Origin: Eublepharis macularius
Taxonomy: Eukaryota > Chordata > Lepidosauria > Squamata > Eublepharidae
NCBI RefSeq assembly: GCF_028583425.1
Contig: NC_072806.1
Location: forward strand, 31,294,001-31,358,000
DNA: 64,000 nt
Direction of reading: 5' to 3'
The notes below the pieces were generated by a model. It was given only the letters and a program-made list of their open reading frames with translations, did no database searches and was not told where the DNA came from. This document shows, piece after piece, positions 55,453-64,000 of this stretch (positions are counted from its first letter, which is position 1; every line of letters begins with the position of its first letter). Both the position numbers and the translations under genes were made by a program.

Positions 55453-56015
55453 TTACCATCTGATAACACTCTTGGATGTATCAAAGTTTAAAGTCAATTT
55501 GTTCAATTCACAACAGTCTAAAAAGTGAGATAACATCCTTTTCATTCCTATTTCCAAGACGGACAGGAGCACCGCGTCATCTGCATACAAAAGCAGCGGT
55601 ACATGCATTGTTCCTAGTTTTGGATTGTGACCATCAATTCCTTTCATAAAGGGGGCCAAGTCATTTAAAAAAAGATCAAATAATAAGGGGGCTAAGATGC
55701 ATCCTTGCTTAACTCCAATATTAACTGGAATCTTAGGAGTTAGATCACCGTCCTTGGAGCATCTAACTTGACGTGTGGTTTTGGAATAAAGCTTTTTAAT
55801 ATAAAAAAAAGCAATCTCGCCTCAATCCCCAGGGCCCTTAGTTTCTTCCACAGAAGATGTCTATCAACAGAGTCAAAGGCCCCCTTAAGATCTAAAAAAG
55901 CTACATATAATTTAAGCTCCTTCTCTTTTGTATATTTATTCACCAAATGGCTTAGCCCATTTGCTGACTGTTCACATGTATGTCCTGTTATGCCAATAAA
56001 GGAATTCGATTCAAT
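55453..56015. mobile_element. LINE fragment with reverse transcriptase and 5' inversion
   Basis: Minus strand 55978-55453 encodes a reverse-transcriptase segment: FLDLKGAFDSVD (motif A), GVKQGCILAPLLFDLF (motif B), LLLYADDAVLLS (motif C, catalytic YADD). There is one frame change at a T8 run near 55799-55806. From about 55979 the strand flips: the plus strand reads atgtcctgttatgccaataa and aggaattcgattcaattcaa, a LINE-type 3' end. It is a non-LTR element; the clade (R4, L2 or related) is uncertain. Confidence 0.75.
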
Positions 56016-56677
56016 TCAATACAGATCAATACTCTTGGAGTACGTTCTTCCAAAAAAAATTGGAGAAAAGCAGGTTTGGGAAAGAATTTACCAAGGACAG
56101 GGAAAGGAAGATTCAAGCATGGTTAGACCACCATGCAGTGTGGGTTGTCCTCCCACCTTGTCATTTGATAGCTGAAGTGGAGAAAAACCACTACACTGCT
56201 GTGGAAGAAGCCATGCAGAGTTCTCTGACATAACCTGCTCCGCAAGATCTGTGAACTGAAGAAGCTGTGGACTGAACTGGGGACATCTCCAGCTTGTGCC
56301 TCAGTGGCAGTAAAGGCAGCAGGAGGCAATGTGAAAGACCTCTGGCCTGTGACCCCGGAGAGCCAGTACCAGGCAGGCTGCATCCACAAATCCTTGGATG
56401 TTGATCTCCAGCAACCCTTGACAGCTGGGTTTTCCTGCATGGACAAGACACTCCAGATGAACAGCTATTGGGACACTCCAGATGAACAGCTATTGGACAA
56501 GGAGAATGCAATATCCAGCAATGTGTGGATGCAGCCCCAAAGTAGACACAGTGTTAGCTTGAGAGACAGGTGGTCTGACTCCATATGGCAGCTTCGTAGC
56601 TCTGCATGCAAAACAGCTGCCTGACCGCTGACCCACGGCCTGTTCCCAAAGCAGACGTTCTCTTTAATCAACCACTG

Positions 56678-56850
56678 AAGCTGCCTTAGACCAAGCGAGA
56701 CAACCGTTGCTCCAACTAGCTCGATCCTGACGACACAAACGGAGAACAGCTTTTCTCAGCCCTTGAGATTCTTCAGCTGGGGATGCCAAAACCTGAACCC
56801 AGGACCCTCTGCCTGCAAAGCAGATGCTCTGCCACTGAGCAACAAACCCA
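56678..56850 (-). repeat. tRNA-derived SINE, reversed
   Basis: Reverse complement: gctcagtggcagagcatctg (A box), ctgggttcaggttttggcat (B box), end agtctaaggcagcttc-like. A second head remnant lies at about 56590-56645. Confidence 0.7.
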
Positions 56851-57559
56851 CCCCCACATTTATGACGGGTATGCAACTGCTTTAACAAGTGAATCCCAAA
56901 TGGCAAGGGACACACACACAGCCTGCTTTTGACACTTAAAACTCCCCAGCTCCCTAAAAGGTGACCTACTGCCTCTTCCCCCACTTCCAGAGGGCTTTTC
57001 AAAATCCTGTCTCTTGTCTGCAACATCTCTCGTTGTTCCCAAAGAAGACCTGGAGAAATAAGCCTCCCCTTAGCCACATAAGATAACTTACTCTGCATAA
57101 TTTTTTTAAAATCACTTGTTCCAATACTGCTACGAAACTCAAAACAGCAGGGCTGGTGGTTTTTTGTTTTATTTGGGCTAAACAACGAGAATCCAAACCA
57201 TTCTGTAGCTTCTTTGCCTCCTGGCTCTGCAAAATGAAAGGGCTCAAGATTTATGGAAGAGTGGCCGAAAGTGGTTGCACAGACATCTTCATACAAAAAG
57301 CACAGAAACAAAGGCCCGGGTTTTTTTTCATGCCAGAAGGGTCTTTTCCTCAGGCCCACCACCACAGCAACATAGAAGGGAATATATGTATCTGACTTTT
57401 GGTTTTAAATTGGTTTTGTGCTTTTTTAAAAAATGTTCTGCTTTTAAATTGTTAGCCACCTTGGTGACCCCCTGATTAGACAGAAAATAAATTCCGTAAA
57501 TAAATAAAATGGGCAACTAACGACAACCCACCGTATGACTTCATGTTTATAGGAACAGT

Positions 57560-57802
57560 CAGGGCTTTTTTTCTGGGGAAAGAAGGGGTGGAACTCAGTG
57601 GGTTGCCCTCGGAGAAAATGGCCACATGGCTGGTGGCCCCGCCCCCTGATCTCCAGACAGAGGGGAGTTGAGATTGCCCTCCTCGCAAGTTGAGGGGAGT
57701 TGAGACCCCCTCCGATCAGGGGGTGGGGCCACTGGCCATGTGACCATTTTCAAGAGGTTCTGGACCTCCGTTCCACCGTGTTCCAGCTGAAAAAAAGCCC
57801 TG
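57560..57802. mobile_element. hAT-type foldback MITE, copy 4
   Basis: Starts CAGGGCTTTTTTTC, ends AAAAAAAGCCCTG; perfect 8-bp duplication ggaacagt at 57552-57559 and 57803-57810. Confidence 0.95.
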
Positions 57803-58585
57803 GGAACAGTAAAAACCAGACACCTACCAACCTCATATTGGACTGAAAATGAGAGCTGCTACCACATTTTGCAGTCATGCTGTTTTGGCTTGAAAATCCC
57901 AGTTTCTGACATGGGTTCCCCATCTAAGGATTAAACTGCAGTGGCCTTTCTCCCCAAACATACTAACAAAATTAGACCGCAACCTTTCCATTAAAACCAA
58001 TGCCTTCATTTGCATCAATTCCACAAAAATGACCTAAAAGAAACAAATGAATTAGGAAACCAAGCTACAAAAAAGGGAAAAGGAAAAAAGTCACAATGAC
58101 ACCATCCAAAAATTGAAAAGGGCAGATTCCGAGAGCCCTGCTTACAACATACACATTTCTATAAACAATTTGAATGGGATTTCCCCCTATCTAAATATAA
58201 AGCAAAATATCTACCTGTCAGTCAGTCTAGTGGGTTTTTTTAATTTTTAAAACTTTTTATTTTTTATTTATTTGTGCAAAACAAAAAAGAAAAAAAACCC
58301 CAATGCTGGCAGATCTATACTTAAGCTTCTATAAAAGGTCTCCAAATATGTAAAAATATGTCTATATGCAATTGTCATCTATATGCAATATGTTCAAATG
58401 TTGCTAAGTTCATAAGGGCCTCAATCCAATGAGTTATGAGAAGTGGGCTTTTGACTTTCCAGTGCTGTAGTATAAATCTTTTCAAGATGGTAAGGGCATC
58501 AAGGGTCCATTTCCATTGACCATGGAAGGTTCCAAGAGACAGGCAAATAGTTTAAAAGTATATAAACAATCTCAAAACTAAATGA

Positions 58586-58783
58586 AATAGTAAAGAGTCC
58601 AGTAGCAGTTTTAAGACTAACCAACTTTATTGTAGCATAAGCTTTCGAGAACCACAGCGTGAGCTGTGGTTCTCGAAAGCTTATGCTACAATAAAGTTGG
58701 TTAGTCTTAAAGCTGCTACTGGACTCTTTACTATTTTGCTACTACAGACTAACACAGCTAACTCCTCTGGATCTATGACCATG
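58586..58783. repeat. FB-A foldback retroposon copy 6, 13-bp duplication
   Basis: Starts aatagtaaagagtccagtag and ends ctctggatctatgaccatg. Perfect 13-bp duplication caaaactaaatga at 58573-58585 and 58784-58796. Confidence 0.93.
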
Positions 58784-59014
58784 CAAAACTAAATGAGTAT
58801 TCTAATACAAAATTAATATGAGTAATGACTTCCAAAGGACCAAATAACTGGACATGTCCAAAGCATATGCTTAAGAGACACATCATGTAAGTTACAACCC
58901 GAACCCAGGACCGGACTACGCAGACAGAAGCCACTCAGTTTCCAGGTATCATTCTGCTTTCTGCACAGCAGATTAAACACGCGGAGCTCAGGGGCCCATA
59001 CTTCCCCAATTACT

Positions 59015-59242
59015 AGGATTGCCAGCCTCCAGGTAGTGGCTGGAGATCTCCCGGAATTACAACTGGTCTCCAGGCCACAGAGATCAGTTTACCTGGAGAA
59101 AATGGCTACTTTTGGGGGTGGACGCTATGGAATTATGCCATGCCAAGGTCCTTTCCCTCCCTAAACCCCACTTTCTCCAGCTTTCTTCAGGTTTCACCCC
59201 CCAAATCTCCAGGAATTTCCCAACTTGGAGCTGGCAACCCTA
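59015..59242. mobile_element. GGGTTGCC foldback family, copy with 10-bp duplication
   Basis: Starts GGATTGCCAGCC, ends CTGGCAACCCTA. Flanks ccaattacta and ccaattgcga match at 8 of 10. Confidence 0.8.
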
Positions 59243-60580
59243 CCAATTGCGACAACTGTGGAACTCATCCAGTGAGTAGCAGATCTGGTACCAATCTGGT
59301 AATCTAGTTTGCAAGAACTTTTCTGTAAAAAATATACCTGCACAAAGACAGGAACTACACAGGGAAGGGTCTTACAATACATAAGACAACGAAATTTGCA
59401 ATTGTGGTGACTCATCTACGGCTTAAAGGGAACGCTGTGAAACATGTATCAGGTTTTAGTTAAATCAAACTTATTGGGTTGAAATTATAAACATGAAGGG
59501 GAAATTGATATTGTCTAGATATCTTACTAGCAAGAATTAGAATGGAACTAAAAAAAAAACAAGCAGAAAACTCAAGATATAAAAGACTTTTAAACCATGA
59601 TTTTGGTGGGCTTTAACTCCACTTTGACTAAAATACCTCTATAAGCCTGCAAGAATTGTGTTGCTGGCACTATTAAATGCCTGATACAGATTTATGCATT
59701 TTGGAAATGTCTCCTTATACCCCCTCCCTTGTTTTTGGAAACAGGTTTTACTATTGTTAAAGACATGCTGAGATAGGATATCCTAAAATTGTGCTTTGGG
59801 GATACTTGAAGAATTCTATAGTTAGCGACGGTTCTGAATTAATAATGTGTTTTATGACAGCTCCAAGGCTGTGTTTTCCATCTCACTGGGATTCTATAGG
59901 CACAAGAGATTCTGGAATCTGCCTTTTCAAGCACACATAAGCAGCTTCTTATAAAAAGAGAGACAAAAAAGATGTCTTCAGACACATTTGGAGAAAACTG
60001 GATTTCCTTTGTAGGATACTGGAACACTAAACATCATGGTCATACACAATCAATATATGTTGTTTTCTTTGATTTAAAACAATTTTTTTTTAAACGGACC
60101 ACGTGAATCATTGTTTAAGACTCTGAAAGAGTCTCAGCCGGCTTTAGAAAAGGCTCAGGGCTGCTTGCCAACATCACCTCCCAGGGCAACAGAGAAGTCC
60201 AATCCACAGGCTTTGTTTTCGGTTCAAGGATATTTGTCATGCCTCCCCTTTAAGCTGTCTGAATGACCAGATTGCATTCGGAGGATGTAATGTTTTGCTA
60301 GGGCACAGTCATTTAGCAAACAATTATTTCTTCAAAGGAAACACAGACATTTGGAGAGAAAGTTCCCACCAAATATGTAGCCTTCTCCAAAACCCAAAAA
60401 GAAACTTTTACGTATTTGGGTCCTCCACCCGCACAATTCAAAATCTCCCAGCTTTCAACAGTCAATCCCCAAAAGGGGGCAGTTCTATTAAATATTATGA
60501 TTAACATTTTCTATTTAAATCTTTATTTTCCAGGATGCAAAAGCCACTCTGCTGGATTAGACCAAAAGTCCACTGACAGG

Positions 60581-60660
60581 GCAATCCTGTGGTGAGTTAC
60601 TCCAGTCTAAGCTCATTGAAGTCAATGGACTTAGACTAGAGTAACTCTGCATAGGATTGC
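60581..60660. repeat. GCAATCCTA foldback element, complete palindrome
   Basis: gcaatcc ... gagttactccagtctaagc, then the inverse ttagactagagtaactctgc and ataggattgc. Relatives: 1388-1437 and about 11525-11605. Confidence 0.85.
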
Positions 60661-61481
60661 ACCATTAGACCAACATCCAACAGCAACCAAACAGATACCC
60701 CAGCAAATCTCAGAAGTACCACAGCATGAAGAAAGCAGTCCTTCCTCTTGCTGGCTGCCAGCTTCAGTTATTCCAAGGTAGACTGCCTTCGAATCTGGAG
60801 GTTCGCTTAGCAATCAGAGACATGCCTCCATGTTTAATTCCTACAATCCTTCTTCAAAGCCATCTAAACTAGAAGCGGCAGTTTAAAGCTTCTGTTGTTG
60901 TTGTTGCAAAGAGAGTCCCTCAGATAGGAGCTTAGTCCTTACAGGAATTGTGAAGGAATACATTCAGAAGGGGCGAACGAGAGCCTTTCTAAAATTGTCA
61001 GGCAACAGAAACAAGTTTCTAGTTTTTCCTCTCATAAAAATAGTCCACTGATGACAGCTGACTGAGTTTCCCTCAAGATGCCCCGGGGTGTGTGTGTGTG
61101 AATTTTACATCCATTTTTCTCCCAGTAGGACTGTTGCTGTGTATGAGATTTAGATCAGGGAACTGGTTAGACCAGGAAAATGGGCCCTATCCCTCAGTTG
61201 CACTGAAGTAAAGAACAAAACCCGTGAGGGCAAAATGTTCAGAGAGACAAGTAGAGATTGCCAGCCACCCATCTCTTTGGGGCCTGAGAGAAGCAAGATG
61301 CAGCGTGGACCTGGAGACATCGAAAGAGGGCATCCTATTTCTCAGCCAAGCTTAAAATAAGTAAACCAGCAGAAAGTTCAGCCAAACTTCACTATCGACC
61401 TGAGAGACCATACTGAGGGCACAGTCCAGGCTGCCAAAGGCATAATTAATTCAAATTCAGGACAAGGGGGAAGCGGAAAGG

Positions 61482-61854
61482 CAGGGCTTTTTTTCAGCCA
61501 GAACACGGTGGGAAGGAGTTCCAGCACCTCTTGAAAATAGTCATGGCTGGTGGCCCCGCCCCCTGATTTAGATTGCCCTCCATGGTGCAGAGGGCAATCT
61601 AAACTCCCCTCAGTCTGGAGATCAGGGGGCGGGGCCACCAGCCATGTGACCATTTTCGCTGAGGGCGATTTAAACTTTTAAAAACTCCCCCCCTTGTTCC
61701 AGCTGACCCCAAGTGACATCATTGGTCCTGGGAGCATGTGCGCACTTTGCGCACGCACATGTGGTACCAGGGGCACCACCTCCCACAAGAGTTGTCCCCT
61801 GTGCTGGCAATCCTCTGAGTTCTACCACCTCTTTTCCCAGAAAAAAAAGCCCTG
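61482..61854. mobile_element. hAT-type foldback MITE, copy 5
   Basis: Starts CAGGGCTTTTTTTC, ends AAAAAAAAGCCCTG; duplication cggaaagg (61474-61481) and tggaaagg (61855-61862), 7 of 8. Confidence 0.9.
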
Positions 61855-62600
61855 TGGAAAGGGGTAAGAGCCCTACAAAATTACATAGCATGCAGAAAGG
61901 GTCTCTGCATTTTAAAAACCAGCCTGACTAAACGTGGCAGCAGGAATCTGCAAGGGAAACCCTGCCCACCCTACAACTGATGACAGCCCGAATCCCACTC
62001 AAGCATCCAATCTGCCCGATAAAGGATGTGTGGAATCCTCTTGAAGCGGTAACCAGGAGGAAGAGAGGGTGATTTAAAAGGCCAGCTTTTAAAGGCCTAG
62101 AATCGATGTCCAGGAGCAGTTCAATCCCAGGTTTGGTCAGTGCTACTGGTTGTCACTGGAAGGGTAGAAAATGATAATACTGTTTGCAAGGGGGGGTTCA
62201 ATATCAATCCCCTTGAAAGGGTGAACAAATGTGGGTGTTTCCTGTTCTGTCGCAAAGTCCTTTTGGTCAGTCACTGGAAAAAGAAAATACCTTTTAAAAA
62301 GAGTTGAAAGGGGTTAGGTTGAATCCCATGGCACAGATCTGCATTTCTTTTGCCCAGCTGTGCCTCTGGTCAAAAAGGTTCTGCAGGTTTTCAAAAGGAA
62401 TAAAAAGCCCTGTCAACCCTGTTTAAGCACAGGCACGAACCATAACAGCATATACATCTATCATGCTTGTATCACATTCTTCTGCCAAGGAGCTCAGAGT
62501 GGCATACGTAGTCCTTTCTTTCTCCATTTTATCCACAGCCATACTGCAAGGTAAGTTAAACTATGGCCCAAGGTCATCAAGCGGGTTTCGTGATCAAGTG

Positions 62601-62673
62601 AAATGGCAAAGAGTCCAGTAGCTCCTTTAAGACTAACTTTACTGTAGCATAAGCTTTCGAGAACCACAGTTCT
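62601..62673 (-). repeat. FB-A retroposon, half copy
   Basis: aaagagtccagtagctcctt, aagactaactttactgtagc, ataagctttcgagaaccaca; the rest is missing. Confidence 0.75.
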
Positions 62674-62731
62674 TTTAAATTGCCTTCAGTGATAAACAGC
62701 TACAGAAGGCTCAACTGAGATATTCCAGGCT

Positions 62732-62959
62732 AGGGTTGCCAGCTCCAAGTTGGGAAATTCCTGGAGATCTGGGGGATGAAACCTGGAGAAACCTGGAGAA
62801 AGTGGGGTTTGGGGAGGGAAAGGACCTTGGCATGGCATAATTCCATAGAGTCCACCCCCAAAAGTAGCCATTTTCTCCAGGCGAACTGATCTCTGTGGCC
62901 TGGAGACCAGTTGTAATTTCGGGAGATCTCCAGCCACTACCTGGAGGCTGGCAACCCTA
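62732..62959. mobile_element. GGGTTGCC foldback family, copy with 10-bp duplication (reverse orientation)
   Basis: Starts TAGGGTTGCC, ends GGCAACCC. The flank tattccaggc occurs directly before and directly after the element. Confidence 0.85.
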
Positions 62960-63029
62960 TTCCAGGCCAATGCCTAAATCTTCATTCCCAGTTCTTGCTA
63001 ACCAAAATTCTTCAAACGGCGACACTGAA

Positions 63030-63100
63030 TAGCAAACCTGAGACCTTCTGCATGCAAAATCTGGTGCCGTACCACTGAGCTATGGCCCTCTTCCTGCATT
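63030..63100 (-). repeat. tRNA-derived SINE head, reversed
   Basis: Reverse complement: gccatagctcagtggtacgg (A box) and gcatgcagaaggtctcaggt (B-box side). Confidence 0.6.
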
Positions 63101-63589
63101 GAGTTTCATTGTGCGTATGAAAAGGTGGCCCCACCACAGCAGTAAACAGCACCGGAGTTAAGTAGGAAGAACAACCACACTTGCTGCTCTTGGCAACCAT
63201 CCCTTCCAGCTCTAACCCCCATCTCACTTGTGCCAAAGCGCCCACAGGTGCAACAGCAGTCACACCAAGACTGCCTATGGCCCTGAATCTTCTCTTTCTT
63301 TTCACTTTCTGTTTTTTACCAAGCTACAGCCTGGCTGTAGCTGTAACAGGACACCATAGCTCAGCGTGGAAAATGCGGGGGGGGGGGGGAGCCCTTTAAA
63401 GGGCTAAAAGAGACCAAGCTCCCTGCACCATCCTGAAAGTAGAACACAGCTCCAACTCTCTCCACATGGGGCTACCGGTGGAGAGTCCAGACAAAAGTTC
63501 CACCTGGAGCCACCCGAAGCCCCTCCAAACCAAGGAAAAACAGGTTTTGTTTTCCCTCCATATGAAACAGGAAGGCTCCAGAAACAGTG

Positions 63590-63740
63590 TGAGTCATGCT
63601 CAGAATGAGCGCAGCATCACGTGGGGATGTGAGCTGTGTGACTCACGGAAGCTCATACCTTACCACAGATTTTGTTAGTGTTATAGGTGCTACTAGAGTC
63701 TTGCTCTTTCCTACTGCTACAGACAAACACGGCTGTCCTA
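63590..63740 (+). repeat. Distant relative of FB-A
   Basis: gtgactcacggaagctcata, gttagtgttataggtgctac and tagagtcttgctctttccta, ending cagacaaacacggctgtcct, follow the FB-A order with many changes. Confidence 0.55.
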
Positions 63741-64000
63741 TCTTGATCCATCACGTGGATGTTTCGGGGGCTTCCTGTATTCCATGCAGGGGAAAATCCC
63801 TGCGTGGAAGCTGCCTCCGAACACTGATCTTATGCAGAGGAAGAAAGGGGGGAGAGGTAGCTCTGTATTGCCTACTCTGACTGGCAGCTGCTGGTCAAGG
63901 TTTTGCACCAGAGAAAGGCCTTTCCCGGTACAGGAGTTCCCTTAATGGAAAGTGCAGATGCACAACGGAAAACTGGTTTTGCAAAGTGAGTGTCACAAAG

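Larger units (their letters stand above)
49929..64000 (-). other. NXN intron 1 (open at the window edge)
   Basis: At least 14 kb. Repeats are listed separately. I searched for the expected exon 1 text (around MPWLALPY) and did not find it, so exon 1 lies beyond 64000. Stretches 51010-52580, 53260-54380, 59420-60570 and 60670-61470 hold nothing I recognise. Confidence 0.7.

Noticed and set aside
56664..57365. Open frame of 233 codons on the minus strand
   Set aside because: It crosses a tRNA-SINE and intronic sequence; the composition looks random and no motif is visible.
50000..64000. NXN exon 1
   Set aside because: I looked on the minus strand for the conserved text around MPWLALPY and the start region and found neither; intron 1 is very long in other vertebrates.

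Overview
The window is vertebrate nuclear DNA, most likely from a squamate reptile (lizard; a gecko is possible but not shown). It has intron-rich genes with GT-AG splice sites, tRNA-derived SINEs of the Sauria type, 5S-rRNA-derived SINEs, CR1-like and L2-like LINE ends, and many short foldback elements. Apart from transposon fragments, the coding content is three conserved genes in the order known from human 17p13.3: GLOD4, MRM3, NXN. I rebuilt them exon by exon from splice sites, reading frame and remembered family sequence.

Layout. 1-420: downstream of GLOD4, nothing recognised. 420-13041 (minus): GLOD4, complete, nine coding exons, 298 aa. 13042-13601: a 560-bp head-to-head promoter shared with MRM3, with CRE, X-box-like, CCAAT and two YY1-like motifs. 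13602 to about 19450 (plus): MRM3, complete, four coding exons, 435 aa. 19450-20960: convergent intergenic space. About 20960-49928 (minus): NXN coding exons 2-8 (315 codons) with a 3' UTR of about 1.9 kb. 49929-64000: NXN intron 1, still open at the window edge; exon 1 with the start codon is outside.

Function. MRM3 is the mitochondrial 16S rRNA 2'-O-methyltransferase. GLOD4 is a two-domain glyoxalase-fold protein reported in mitochondria. NXN is a thioredoxin-like oxidoreductase that restrains Wnt signalling. Only GLOD4 and MRM3 share a control region.

The repeats are the most informative part. (1) A short retroposon family (called FB-A here) with 12-13 bp target duplications carries a core resembling a hammerhead ribozyme (CUGANGA, hairpin, GAAA, hairpin, UA). 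In NXN intron 5 one copy has grown into a 52-bp tandem array of 12 units. (2) A Penelope-like palindrome in the intron that splits the NXN WCPPC active site has two opposed hammerhead-like cores and a 10-bp target duplication. (3) Five copies of one hAT-type foldback MITE have 8-bp duplications. (4) Another foldback family has 10-bp duplications in four copies. (5) A LINE insertion shows the 5' inversion expected from twin priming.
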